Part shown: piece after piece, positions 10,517-22,073 of the stretch
How the letters are laid out: each line of letters begins with the position of its first letter
How positions within the stretch are numbered: the stretch's first letter is position 1
From: Hemicordylus capensis
Lineage: Eukaryota > Chordata > Lepidosauria > Squamata > Cordylidae
Assembly: GCF_027244095.1 (NCBI RefSeq)
Contig: NC_069658.1
Location: 47,603,001-47,667,000 of the forward strand
Length of the DNA stretch: 64,000 nucleotides
Direction of reading: 5' to 3'
Notes under the pieces: model-generated
Seen by the model: only the letters and a program-made list of their open reading frames with translations
Databases searched by the model: none
What the model was told of the DNA's origin: nothing
Translations under genes and position numbers: made by a program

Positions 10517-12984
10517 TATTTAATTTTGTCCTAGACAATGGGTGTTTAAATAGGTCCTTTGGGGACGGCCTCTTAATCCCCCCCCCCAAGAAAGGTGACA
10601 CCACTTTGCCACAAAACTGGAGACCGATAACCCTCACAAATATCGATTACAGAATCTTTGCCAAAATCCTAAATAATAGATTGGCGAAAGTGGCCCCTAA
10701 ATTGGTCCACAGCTTGCAGACAAGTGCTATCTCGGGGAGAAAGATGACAGACTCGTTGTGTCTGCTGAGAGAACTTTTTTACTCTATACAGAATGAAAGT
10801 TGGAAAGGTCACCTCCTCTTATTGGATCAAGTTAAGGCCTTTGACAAAGTGAACCACAAGTACCTGTGGACATTGTTGAAAGCTAAAGGTATACTACCCC
10901 TATTCGTTACTTGGATACAGCTGCTCTATACGAATGCAAAGGTGACAACACAGATTAATGGATGGCGGGGCGACCCGATCATTTTGCATTCGGGTGTCCG
11001 CCAAGGATGCCCACTGAGCCCATTACTTTATGTTTTTGCCGTGGATCCTATCCTGATCAGGATTCAGAGAGAACCCCATCTGCAAGGACTCTCGGTCTCT
11101 ATCCCTCCGCCCGGCAAAATCTTCCCGGAAGGGAGGAGGAGGGAGAGTGATGGGATAGCCGAACCACCTGTCCACTCAGAACCACATTCTGAGTTTAGGG
11201 TAAAATTTTTAGTTCATGCCGATGATGTTAAATTACTGTTATCGAATGAAAATGAAATCTTTGTAATACTAGACCTCTTCTGGGAATATGGCAAGATCTC
11301 GGGCTCAGAATTAAATGCTGACAAAAGTGTATTTGTTAAAATGGACCCCGGACGCCAGGAACTTTCGCGCCTACCCATCTCTGAATGTAAAAGCAAAGGG
11401 GCCCCAGAGTCCAAACTGAAGTGGGTAGATACAGTAAACATTTTGGGGATTGAATATGGGATTAAGGAAAAAGTCTGGGGGGGAAATTGGACAGATTGGG
11501 AAGAAAAAAGTAATGCTTAAAATCACCATGTGGAAAAAATGGAGCCCTGCCATGTACCAGAAAGCGGTTTACATCCAGACTTACCTGATACCCCCGGTGC
11601 ATAACCTGGCGGTAGTCTATCCTCCCCCGCTCGATCTCCTTCAGAGAGTTGAAAGCCAGATCTTCCGTCTAGTATGGCACACAGCGTCCTTCCCTTTGGC
11701 CCATGCGGTAGCATTTAAGGAGGTCGAGTGGGGAGGCCTAGCCCTACATGCCCTGCAACCCTATTTTGTAACTGAATTCATGTCCTACAATTTTGGAAAC
11801 TGGATTTTCGTGAATGTCCATAATATGTCCAACCTCCTGCAAAAAAACTGGGTCTCGCTTTTCGCTCTGCATTGGTGCAAGTCAGCATGGGGCATAGCAT
11901 GGTGGAGGAAACGATCTTTCAATGGTAATATCACACAAGTATTAAAAAGAGAACACCCAGACTACTTGAGAAATTTGTTATTCACAGTTTAAAAATGGAA
12001 GGTTGAACCAGATCTATTTAAAGAATCCTCCTCAGTTAAGCAGGTAAGGAAAACAATTTATGAAGAGATTCTAGAAGTGGGTTTTTTAAAACCTGATTTA
12101 GAACATAAACGCTACAAACACCGCACTTCACAGTACTTGTTGCAACCCAATCACCCTATCGCTCTCTTTGAGGAGAAAAAAGTCCCTTTCCATTTATGGG
12201 AAACAAGGTGGCGCTTATATCATCAAGTACTGCCACTTAATGTGTCTAAGCCATGGCTCCCAGAGGACCAGCAAGAGTGTCCTAAAATCACCTGCAAACA
12301 GAAAGCTAGTGAGCTAGGCAAAACATTCAGGGAAACCCATTCACATTTCTTAAAAGAGTGTGTGGTAGCCAAAAGAGTGTGGCAGGGAGTAAGCAGGTTG
12401 TTAGAGTGGTGGCCTGATTTGGAAAAACAGACTTGGGAAGAACTAACCTTGGGTTTGAGCGATAGAACCTCCTTTCGAGGTCCCAGAAAGAAACCTTCAA
12501 GGAAACGGGACGGAACGGGTGCCCTCATACTAGGGAATTGGAATGTTCCCCTTCTCGTAATCAGGTTAATAAACCTGTATGTCATTTATGCAATGCTCCT
12601 GCATAGGAATAGGGAGGGAAGACGCGACCAAGAGGTTCACGCAGATGAGACAGTAAATCTCTTCTGGAAAGGTTTGTATGGTTATGTGCAAAAAGACAAG
12701 AGTATCTCTTCTAAACAGCAATGGGACAAATTGTGGAAATGGACATCGGACGTAACCCCTCCCCCCCCATTACCTGATGTGCCTTGTAATTCCCCACCCC
12801 CGAGTTACAGTACTACCTGCATATACTTCATAACCTTGTGGGTTTCCAAATCCTTGTGTGTAAATCTTTGTAGATATATCATGTACAAACAACCACTTTG
12901 TATATAATTGTGCTTTGGCAACGTACTGTATGCTTTGGTAGTTTGTTGGTTCAATAAAAAAATCTTGTCCTATAAAAAAAAAAA
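10251..12984 (+). mobile_element. Tx1/L1-like LINE, 5'-truncated, ORF2 remnant
   Basis: The copy starts in ORF2 between the endonuclease and RT domains. RT coding at 10378-11520 shows the ordered motifs SAPGPDGLTWPFY, NWRPITLTNIDYRI, AISGRKMTDSL, LLLDQVKAFDKVNHKYL, SGVRQGCPLSPLLYVFAVDP and FLVHADDVKLLLSN; the usual YADD is HADD, with both aspartates kept. The C-terminal part continues in another frame (11450-11992, then 12077-12907) and contains HFLKECVVAKRVW, typical of L1/Tx1 ORF2 ends. One frameshift near 11460-11515 and a TAA at 11990 break the ORF. The 3' end has AATAAA and a twice-repeated AATCTTGTCCTAT tail unit. It lies inside a 5S-headed SINE with a CCTATTTT duplication. Clade is inferred from the RT motifs only. 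Confidence 0.8.
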
Positions 12985-12989
12985 TCTTG

Positions 12990-13165
12990 TCCTATTTTAG
13001 AGAAGCCAGGGAGGGAACTTGAAACCTTTCTGCTCTTCCCAGAGCGGCTCCATCCCCTGAGGGGAATATCTTATAGTGGTCACACTTCTAGTCTCCCATT
13101 CATATGCAACCAGGGCAGACCCTACTTAGCTACGGGGACAAGTCGTGCTTGCTACCACAGCTTGG
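12990..13165 (-). mobile_element. 5S-headed SINE 5' half
   Basis: AGAGAAGCCAGGGAGGGAAC through AGACCCTACTTAGCTACGGG to TGCTTGCTACCACAG is the reverse complement of the SINE head, including the 5S-like box. It completes the half at 10123-10250 across the LINE. Confidence 0.8.
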
Positions 13166-13169
13166 TGGG

Positions 13170-14110
13170 ACAGGCTGTAGCCTGAGGCTTAGAGTGCACC
13201 GCTAGAGATCGATGAAAAGCCTGGGCTCTGGGTGTAGAGGAGTCTCGGGACACGGGTCCAGAATGCAGGCTGCAGACAAGAGCCCATCTTGCCCCAGTTG
13301 CCCCTCCGCAGAGACAATTGTTGACAAATGCTCTCTCTTTGTTGGAGGGTTGCCGACTTGGCAGCTGACAAAACTAACTCAGTGTGCAGGTCTGAGGAGG
13401 ATTCGGATCCCCAGAGCAAGCTGAGCTGAAGAGTGTCTCACGCCGGCGTGGTTCTTTTATACCGTGAAAACCGTTTGATCGGAACATAAAGTTCTTTGAT
13501 GCAAAACTGGTGATCCGTCACTGACTGCTCTGCTTTGTCCTGGATGTCGTAGCACGTGTGTGTCGATGCTTCCTGGGCACAAAGGCGTAAATTACACATT
13601 GAAAGTTCTCAGATTCGAGGATGAGGCAGCCGCGTTGTTTTTGTTACAAGTTTCTTATCAGAAGAGCCTGTTCCCATGAGAGTTCTTTCAGATGCTAAAC
13701 AAGCCGGCTGTCTCTTGCTAATTGCTGCTGAGGGCAGGCGCCTCGCAGGAAAGTCGGATGTGAAAGACGGGGGCGGGAGAAGAGAAGGAGATTGGGGTTC
13801 CTCGGGTAATAGCATCGAAAACATCTATCTGCCAGCTCACAATACCAGGTTACAAGACAGGCATAATAAAAGGATGCATTTCTTCACGGAGTATAGATAA
13901 TTAAGGCACTCCAGCCGGGCATCGCAAACAGAACAAACCTCTCCCAAAGAGGAGGATATAGGCAATAAAATGCTGTCACAAACAAATCCAGAGTTTCAGG
14001 AGTTCACACAGAGTTCAATATTCCCTGTATGAGAAAATCTCTTGCTTGATGTCGGGGTATAGAGACCAACTTGGTCTGTTCACTATTGGTTTGGTTCTGG
14101 CGTGGGCCTA
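13170..14110 (-). repeat. Unclassified CpG-retaining segment, possibly LTR-like
   Basis: This block keeps many CpGs, unlike its flanks. On the minus strand it has a TATAAAAG box (plus positions 13454-13461), followed by CACGCCGGCGTGAGACAC. No coding domain was found in ORFs 13189-13419 or 13609-13900. It could be a young insertion such as an LTR fossil or a promoter fragment. Clear ends and target duplication were not found. Confidence 0.25.
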
Positions 14111-14721
14111 GAGATGTACATATCAGGCGTATAAAAATATTATAAATAAATAAAAGAAGTGGATGGGGACTGTGGTGGTAGAGTAATTAAAGGATTATTC
14201 AAGTATTTATAGTAGTCACAATGCATTGCAATCATTATCTTAGCCTCTCAGCAAATTGTTTCTGCCATTATTAATGGTATGATTTTGATGTGTTGTTTGA
14301 CTGTGCCGTTTTGTTTTGTTTTTAAAATTGCTGTACAAATATCTAAAATCGCTGTACACATATCCTGGGGTCATGTGACAAGGGGCAATAGGAAAGATCT
14401 CTGTCTCTATCTAGCTATGTATAATTCGGAAATGGTATAGGTCATGATCCAGCCCTTACATTCAAGGTTTAGCTTGTAATAGTAATAAGTAAGTCAGGAT
14501 CCGGAAGAGTGGGACAGAAGAAGAAGAAAGGCCTTGCCCAGCTGGTCTCAGACTCAATGAAGGTGAAGAGGCATGGGGTCTGTGGTCCCACCCAGAGGCC
14601 TTTGCAGCCTCACTACCACCCAAGGAAGGAGGTGGAAATTGTGCATGGCAGGGTCTGGCATATAATATCCCAATCCAATTCATATTGGATCAAACCAGTG
14701 GGTATTGTGCATATTGTGTCT
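14111..14721. other. Non-coding interval
   Basis: No gene recognised. Short ORFs on both strands around 14462-14830 lack domains. The receptor-bearing duplicated block begins at about 14722. Confidence 0.3.
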
Positions 14722-15099
14722 GCCCTGGCAAGAACCTTCGTTCTGAAGAGCAGTATGGCTGGGATTCTGCAGTGCAGTTTTCTGATAAGTGACATGATTG
14801 CGGGAGGACTAAGCACGCAGTAATTAGGCTTCATTTACACACAGCAGTTTCTGAAGCACAAGAATATAGTGTCTCTTCTAAGTAACGAGTTACTTATTAG
14901 TAGCCCTGTGTATTTAATTAGGAAAGTTACAAACATCAAGCACACTATTGGCACTGCTCTGCTGTCTAGGATCATGGCTGTGTATACTCTGTGCTTAACA
15001 AAACATCAAAATCCTGCAGCTAGGCAATTCAGATTGTGAGCCAAGTAAAGCTACGGTCTGCAATACTGAATACATGTGCTTATTTTGCATACGATATTC

Positions 15100-15356
15100 C
15101 TTCTGTTAATCATGGAGAGTGGCAAAAAGACCCTTAAGACCTATCTGCTTGGCCTGGTTTTCCGGGGTTTTAAAACTGTTTTAAATGTTGTAATTGTTAA
15201 TTGGTTTTATATTATTTTTTATAGTTTTTGATTTTAACTGTTAATCGATTTGAATTGTTTTTATTTTAATGTAACCCTGAGCCATTTTTGGAAGGGTAGT
15301 ATGGAAATAAAATAAAATAAAATAAAATAAAATAAAATAAAATAAAATAAAATAAA
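15100..15356 (+). mobile_element. L2-type LINE 3' tail with (AAAAT)n
   Basis: GTAACCCTGAGCCATTTTTG and GGAAATAAAATAAAATA form the L2-type tail common in this window. The (AAAAT)n run is 15306-15356. The same tail is at 32525-32605 in unit B, so it predates the duplication. Confidence 0.7.
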
Positions 15357-16061
15357 TGCAGAGTAGTCAAGCTTGACTTCTATCTTGCCCAATGAAACTG
15401 GTGTGGACATGGATCTCTATCTGCTCATCTGGCTTTTTGGATGTCCTTATTTACGCCCCTTTCCAATAGTCCATGAGGCAGGCCTACAAATGTTGGCCAT
15501 TGGTACCATCACAGGAGGCGAATGCTCAGGGATTTTTGGCATTGCCTACCCAACGAGCGATGGAACATAGGTGATAGCACTGTTGCACTTGCAAGTTTCT
15601 CTGTGTTATCACCCCTTCTTTATCCCTACCCCCACTAATGATTTAGGTTAAAATCGCAGCCCTTTTTTGCACAGAAAAGGTTTAGGGTACGGATCAGGGT
15701 AACAGTGAACAAACTATTGCATTCTCTCCATGGAGTGATCTTTGGAGGATATTCCTGCCAATTTTCATTTCCATTCCTCTGTCAACATCTACAATGTTTT
15801 ATAGTAGTTTTTGTGTTTTAAACACTTTTTAAAGTTTATAAACCATCATTGCACATTTGGCTGCTGAAGGGCCAATGATTAGGACAAAAAAGCATGATAA
15901 CACACTGAAAGCTGAATGCAATGCCATCCCCCTATTTACCATCTCTAAGTACATAGAGATGTCAGAAATCACAATGAGTATTCATCTTCCCCAGCTGGCT
16001 CCAACTACCTCAGTTGGCTCTTGAACTAAAAAGAGAGTGATACTGTATAAGTTTGCTAACC
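15357..16061. other. Non-coding interval in unit A
   Basis: No gene seen. Most of 15357-15950 has no counterpart in unit B, which has only a short different segment at this point. From about 15955 the two units match again. Confidence 0.4.
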
Positions 16062-16173
16062 CAGGGTTTCTTAACCTTGGGCCTCCCATCATCCTCAGCC
16101 ACAAAGGCCATGTCTGGGGATTCTGGGAGTTGTAGTCCAACATCATCTGGGGGCCCAAGGTTAAGAAACCCTG
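16062..16173. mobile_element. Palindromic hAT-type MITE with empty site in unit B
   Basis: Terminal inverted repeats CAGGGTTTCTTAACCTTGGG and their complement bound a 112-bp element. It is flanked by TGCTAACC and TTCTAACC, an 8-bp duplication with one mismatch. Unit B has the uninterrupted TTCTAACCCATTTC at about 32774, so the insertion followed the block duplication. Confidence 0.85.
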
Positions 16174-16459
16174 TTCTAACCCATTTCAGAAGAGTGTGGT
16201 GATGATAAAACCCCAAATTGTGAAAGAAGATTTGTATAAAACCACAGGTTATAACCAAGATTATTATAAATGGTGGCTCACATTCTGCATAGCAAAACCC
16301 AGATGATTCAGTACCACCTACACTGCTGTGTGACTGCCTAGTTGCAGAACAGGGTGGCTGCTCTATTGTGACTTAAAATTCTGCAGACCTAGTTGCAGAG
16401 CGCAATACCCATCAGAAATAAGAGACACCATGTTGCGCATCTGCGCTCGCAGTTTTAAA

Positions 16460-16570
16460 TTGCAGCAGGTCCCAGAGGCAATTGATTGGCCACTGTGGGA
16501 AACAGAGTGCTGGACTAGATGGGCCTTGGGCCTGATGCAGCAAGGCTCTTCTTATATCCTAGGAATGGAG
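16460..16570 (+). mobile_element. CR1-type LINE 3' fragment
   Basis: CAGAGTGCTGGACTAGATGG and GGGCCTGATGCAGCAAGGCT are the CR1 3' end. It is also at 33062-33165 in unit B, so it is older than the duplication. Confidence 0.7.
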
Positions 16571-16657
16571 GGATTCACTCGTCACATAAAAAGGTACCAG
16601 AGCGCCTTAAAGCAACAGAGTACAGCAAATAAAGGCAGGAGAGGGGGCAGCTATTAC

Positions 16658-18633
16658 TAGGGGTGTGTGAGCCAGCTTGGTTTGAGCCGGGCTTGATGCC
16701 GAGCTGGTGTAGCTCCACAGGTTCGGAGTGGAACTGGATTGGCCTTGGCCGGTCTGAGTCCGAACTGAACTGGGCTTGGTTTGAACTGAGCCAGCTCAGT
16801 ACTCTACTAGTAAAAAGGGCTGTCCTAAGAGTAGAGGGGGCGGGAGGGAACTGAATAGCTACTTTAAAATGCCACTGCAGTTATGACCCATAACATAGCC
16901 TCTATATCAGAACCAAGTATACAAGAATCAAAATTGGCTTTGTGTCCAGTTCAAGCCTCACTACCAGAAACTGTCTAGTAGGCATGCTGAACTCTTAGTG
17001 AGCTGTTGAGTCAGGAAATAATCTATCTAAAGGGTGCATTGTTAGAAGGGTAAATTGTTAGCTGGTTAATCTTTAGCATTGTTAGAATGGTAAATGGTAA
17101 ATGTTTAGCTTCCCCTAAGAAGACATCCTGTTGTTGTATTAATGTATCCCGTATATTTATCCTTTCTGGCTGGCTTACCATAGGGTACATTCCTAGTTTG
17201 AATTCTGTCTGTTACATACGTTATTGCTTTTCGTCATTGTGCTTTGTTTGCAACATGATAGGTAAAGCTGGCAACCAACTGTTTTAGACAGTTATCTCCT
17301 GAAACACCCCTTGCTCCTTACTCCCTCTTCTAGACCCTAATCAGGAAAGGAGCTCAAGAATTAGCTGTTTACTTCCTGAGATGTTTGCAGCAAAGGACAA
17401 ACAGCGACAGTTCCTTCCTGATAAGATTTATCAGGTGGTTTTCCTTTGAAATAAAGATGTGCTTTGTCATGGGAACAGGGTGTTTGTGGCTTAGCTATTA
17501 ACATGTATGGAGACTCATGATGGATGTTGCATTGCACCAAAGACTTTGTGTTCAGATCAAAGGATCAAAGGAGTATAAAGACAGGGGAGCAGCAGGCATG
17601 ATTTGAATTCAGCAATCATTCCGCAAACTCGCTGACTCTGTGAGGCCATCCAGTCAAACAGAAGTCTTACCAGACATAACTTGTTTGCAATCCCCTCTGC
17701 GCAGCAGGGAATTGGAGTGAGTTGAGATCTGCTTTCAACTCTGGAAGAGGATCTCCAAGATATGCCATCTCCTGCCTAGCTGCTGCCTCACCGTTCACAA
17801 GCTGCAAACCCTAGCAACGCTTACTTGCTGACATCATCTAGAATTGGTAAAGGTTATCTCTGCAGACTCTCCAAGCTCCTTGATCTTCATCTAACTGCCC
17901 TCTCCCCCTTCTTTCTCCTGACAGTCCAGCCTGCCTGACCTGCCATTCCCTTGCCTCCTCCTTCCACCCTAAGCTTTCTTTGTGTCTCTTCCTCTTCCCT
18001 CCCCTCCCTTAGAGTGTTTATAATGTTACTGGTTGCTAGCTAATACTGATATCATATACATGCAACACATAAGGCAGCCATCATGCATATACTAGAATTG
18101 TTTAGAAATTGACTTGCCATATGCTGTTATTATTAGTTCAATAAAGCTTTGGAATTGCATACAAGTTGTAGAATTAGCATTTTGTCACCACTATACCAAT
18201 TTTGATCTGTGATCACCTGATTAGAATCAGGTGGCAGGGTGGCCAAGTTCCTTTTCACTCCGGCATTGCATTCTGTGTATGCTCAAGAGCTAAGTGACTT
18301 TGAGGCATGGGGGGGTGCATCCCTCAAAGTAGGCAAGGCTGGTGGCAGGCCAGTATGGGGTTTGGGCTTCCGCGCATGTGTGGTGTCCATTTTAATGACC
18401 TCCATGCATGCACAGAGGCATGGAGTCACACAAATGGCCTCTACACAAATGGCCTCTGTGCATGTGCGGAGGTCACTGGTAAAGGGGAATCCTTACCCGA
18501 TTCTCCTCTACCAGTAAAGCTCCAAGCCAGGTGAACTGGTTCCGGTTCCACGAGGGGCAAAACCAAAACGGGCTGGGTCGAATCTGGTCTGGATTTGAGC
18601 CGAACCGGCAAAACCAGTTTTGTGAACATTCTA
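16658..18633. mobile_element. Non-autonomous hAT element, unit A copy
   Basis: Left end TAGGGGTGTGTGAGCC, right end TTTTGTGAACATTCTA, flanked by GCTATTAC and GCTGTTAC (8 bp, one mismatch). Subterminal motifs are of the GGTTTGAGCCG/AACCGGCAAAACC type. No transposase is present. It contains the promoter/polyA-bearing segment at about 17039-18200. Unit B has lost the left end of the same insertion. Confidence 0.75.
17039..18200 (+). repeat. Segment with TATA and AATAAA signals, possible LTR fossil
   Basis: Shared by both units and lying inside the hAT element. It has GAGTATAAAGACAGG near 17571 and TTCAATAAAGCTTTGG near 18137, an arrangement like an LTR. I could not identify convincing TG/CA ends with target duplications, so the class is uncertain. 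No coding sequence seen. Confidence 0.25.
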
Positions 18634-18899
18634 GCTGTTACTCCTCTCCCAAGTGCTCATTTTTGTTTAATGTAAAATTTTACCCAAATATGCCTTACAT
18701 GTGAACAATGCAGCCCGATGGATAAAAAGACACATGACTACTACCCTATTATATCCAGTCTGGCCCTGTGAGAAATGCTTTACTGATCTCCTAAAAGCAA
18801 AAAATACATGGACATTAAAGACAGTGGCAGTGAACTAATGTAACATGCAAGGCCCAAATCTATGAATGAGAATATAATATCAGATTCAACTCTAAAATA
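18634..18899 (-). other. 3' flank of F2R-like copy A
   Basis: Lies between the receptor stop codon and the hAT element and aligns with 35396-35629 and, weakly, with about 60180-60300. A possible ATTAAA poly(A) signal on the minus strand lies near 18666. No other gene. Confidence 0.4.
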
Positions 18900-21751
18900 T
18901 TATGCTTGAGACAAAGAATTCAAACCACTGGAAAAAGTTGCCATATTACTGCTTGTTGTCTGGCTGTCTTTTTCAACATCAGAATGCTTTTTACAGCCCA
19001 AGAGATTGTAGACATGCCTTTGACACTGCAAGGAGGCATAAAAATAGATCAAGGGATCAATGCAACAGTTTATTGCACCAGTACAGGTTGCCAGCAAGTA
19101 GGCAAAATAGAGACGCTCCAATTGTTGCCCATCTGAAAGGTTATGCATCAATATTGTGACATTGGTTGGCCCAAAACAAAGAATAAAAGAGCACAAAACA
19201 GCTGCAGATAAAAATACGGCACGTCTCCTCTTACCTGCCTTTGCAGCAACATTGGATGAAGAAAGCTTCCTTATAATGCCCACATAACAGGTGGTAGATA
19301 TTATGAATGGGATAAAAAAGAAGAAAACAGATAATGTACACCAGTAATAGCGAAACTTTTCAATAACAGAGAGATCTAACTCATCATGGCAGGTAGTAAC
19401 ATTTAACTGATATAATCTCTTTGTGTGCTCAGTCATTAGCAGAGGTATCGCACCAGCTATGGCTGCAATCCATATGGCCAAGCACACCGTATAGGCTCGC
19501 CTTACAGTGCGCCAGGACAAAGACTGCATCGGGTACACCACTGCCAGGAAACGATCAACGCTTATCACCATCATCAGCAGTATGGAGCAGTACATGTTGC
19601 TGTAGAAAGCAGCTGTGACAAAACGGCACATTTCTGGTCCAAATATCCAGTTGTGTCCAGAAAAACGGTAGACAATCTGAAAAGGCAATACGCTCACAAA
19701 GAGTACGTCAGCAGAAGCCAGGTTGAGCATGTACACCACAGCTGGCTTCTTAAGCTGTATTTTGGTCACGAAGATGAGAATTGCTATAATGTTTAGAGGG
19801 AGACTCAGTACAACCACAAAGGTGTGAACGGAAGGAACGAAACAGGTCAGCCATAAACTAGTCAAGTATCTTTCAATGTCTTCAGAGTGGTTAAGTTGGG
19901 TTATGTTTGAACTGGAATTGCCCGATTCAATTTCAATCGTTTGGTTAATATTAAAAAATGATGAATACCAAACCTCGAACGATGAATCTGAAAGGAAAAG
20001 CAATATACAAATCAAACATAGAACATATCACTTGTATAAATAATAATGTTACAAAACTTAATATCACTCTTTTCTTATGCATAAAAGTTGAGATTTCTGA
20101 TTTATTCATATATTTATTTGGATTTTAAAATTTCCAGTGTTGAGAAAATTAACACCGTTTTCCTTCTCACTTTGGACTTCTCTTGTACCACTAAGTCAGT
20201 TCTATTTGCTCAAAATGTAGCAACATTTAGATGCAGGCATAAGAGATATGCAATGTAATAACCGAAAGTTTGTATTGTTGTCCTGCCTCCCAACATAACA
20301 GATTGTGCTTCTAATGCTCTGTCTTATGTTCCAAATCCTGTATGTAAAAGTTTATTTACTGACATTAGCCATTTCAGAAATAATAATACATCTTTGAGTT
20401 GAGTTTGTGTAATCCATGTCATGTGAATGGTTCCTTCCATTTGAGCAACAAATGTCAATGAATTGGAAGTTCATTGAGACATCAAGAAGTACTCCTAACC
20501 TGTGCAATCCTATACATACGTACACTAGAGTAAGGGAACAAAGGTTTTACTCAAATAGACATACATGGGATTATGCTGTCAGTTCCATAAATCAGGTGCA
20601 ACTGTGTTCCTGCAGATCATTCTGCAGGCAGTCGTATACTTTACTCTCTTGATTTCATGGCAATCAAGGCCATGTCCAGAGTATTATTTCCACATTTTGT
20701 TGTTCTCATAATTGATTGTGTGTTGTTTTCCATATATTTATATGTTGCCTCCACCTAAAATTGCAGGTTCTTTTTCTTAATAAATGCAGCATTAGCACAG
20801 TTGCATCCATAGCCCATGTAAAGTAAAGTGTGCCATTAAGTCGATTTCGACACCTGGCACCCACAGAGCCCTGTGGTTGTCTCCTTGGTAGAGTACGGGA
20901 GGGGTTTACCATTGCCTCCTCCCGTGCAGTATGAGATAATGCCTTTCAGCATCTTCTTATATTGCTGCTGCCTGATATAGTACCAGCAGGGATTCGACAT
21001 TTCTCTGTGTGTGGTGATAGGAAAATAATTTTGAAAATAATTTTGCATATGCAAATTAGCAGCTGCACTCTCCAGTTGATTTGTATTTGCTCCGGATTTC
21101 TACCAACTATAGTTGGGGAAGATATCTTTCCCTGACTATTTGTTCTTGACATTTTAACAGCAGCTATTGAACAACAACAACAAAAAGCACAGCTTTTTAA
21201 TTAAGGCGGCAATTCTGTACACATTTATTTGAGAGAAGATCTGGTTTAAACCAATGGCGCTTACTTCTAAGTAGGCATGCATTGAACGTAAAGCCAAGAA
21301 AGTCCTTAAACATTACAATACACAGCCTAGTAGGCAGTCAGTGATTCACATCAAAACAAGCTATCCTCTCGATAAAGGTCCCCTGCTGATAACAAACAAG
21401 GCAACATTCCTCAGGGGATTACTGTACTTGTAAAAGTGAAACCCTTCCAGCTAACATCCTGTGCTCTCCCTCTCTTAAGCCAAGTCCAGCGGTTGAGCAG
21501 AATAGTGACTGCACGTTTTGCTCCATAATTCCGCTTCTCCAGCTTAGCTTTAAAAATTTTTTTAAAAAATGCTAAATCTGATATCTGCGCTAATCCGGGT
21601 GGGCTAAGCAAGCCGGGTGAGTTGCTTAAAATCCGGGTGATACCTGGAATTCCAGGGGGCATAACTACTCTAGTTATGAAAAGCTTTTACCTCTGCACCC
21701 CCATGCAAAAACATCCCATAAGCACTGAGGCATAGATTTTCCTCACTCACG

Positions 21752-21819
<68 letters not shown>

Positions 21820-22073
21820 TAGTTATTCTTTTGAACATAATATTTAGAAAGGGTTGGAGAAAGTGAACCTCCACCAAAAAAAGGGGGAGGGATAATAAAT
21901 AGGTCCCACAGTGGAACACCTTCCTTCCCACCTTGTGTTCAAACTACTGCTGGTGTTAAAGCATGGACAAAACATGTAGGTTTGTACTCACTTTGCTTGT
22001 CTGCTCTTGCTGTGCTGAATAAAGTGTGAGATACACTAAGCAGAGAAAGCAATATCTTCAGAGAGGGATCCAT
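18900..22073 (-). CDS. F2R-like: F2R-like (PAR1-type) protease-activated receptor GPCR, copy A
   Basis: Two-exon gene, the layout known for PAR receptors. Exon 1 coding is 21992-22073 (82 bp, signal peptide starting MDPSLKILLSLLSV, strong Kozak context). Exon 2 coding is 18900-19987. The donor reads CAAA|GTGAGT and the acceptor CTTTCAG|AT; the split codon gives Asn, and the predicted product is 389 aa. Seven TM segments are evident, with PAR1 hallmarks: KKPAVVYMLNLASADVLFVS (TM2), SVDRFLAVVYPMQSLSWRT (DRF end of TM3), ITT-like VTTCH in ECL2, FILCFGPTNV (TM6) and DPLIYFYAS (TM7). There are several N-linked sequons before TM1 and a Cys plus Ser/Thr-rich tail. Oddities: the N-terminus is short, with FEVWYSSFF where a basic cleavage residue is expected, no hirudin-like acidic-aromatic site, and ECL2 CHDE instead of CHDV. 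By family it acts at the plasma membrane as a G-protein-coupled receptor activated by N-terminal cleavage, but classical activation is doubtful for this copy. A start 105 bp upstream in frame is possible but would bury the signal peptide. Confidence 0.88.
20822..21005 (-). mobile_element. Sauria-type SINE
   Basis: Reverse complement of the tRNA-headed SINE. The tail AAAGTGTGCCATTAAGTCGA and the body CCTTTCAGCATCTTCTTATA are present, with the head end CCAGCAGGGATTCGAC. The orthologous copy is at 37548-37735, so it predates the block duplication. Confidence 0.85.
21754..21812. repeat. (CT)n microsatellite in intron of copy A
   Basis: About 30 uninterrupted CT units. The matching tract in copy B is at 38392-38449. 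On the coding strand it is purine rich (GA)n. Confidence 0.95.

Larger units (their letters stand above)
19988..21991 (-). other. Intron 1 of F2R-like copy A
   Basis: GT-AG intron of about 2.0 kb in phase 1. It contains a minus-strand Sauria SINE (20822-21005) and a (CT)n tract (21754-21812). The intron of copy B aligns along its length with few differences near exon 2 and several indels further away. Confidence 0.8.

Noticed and set aside
18902-19159. Plus-strand ORFs opposite receptor exon 2
   Set aside because: Shadows of the receptor coding strand; the same shadows recur at 35632-35889.
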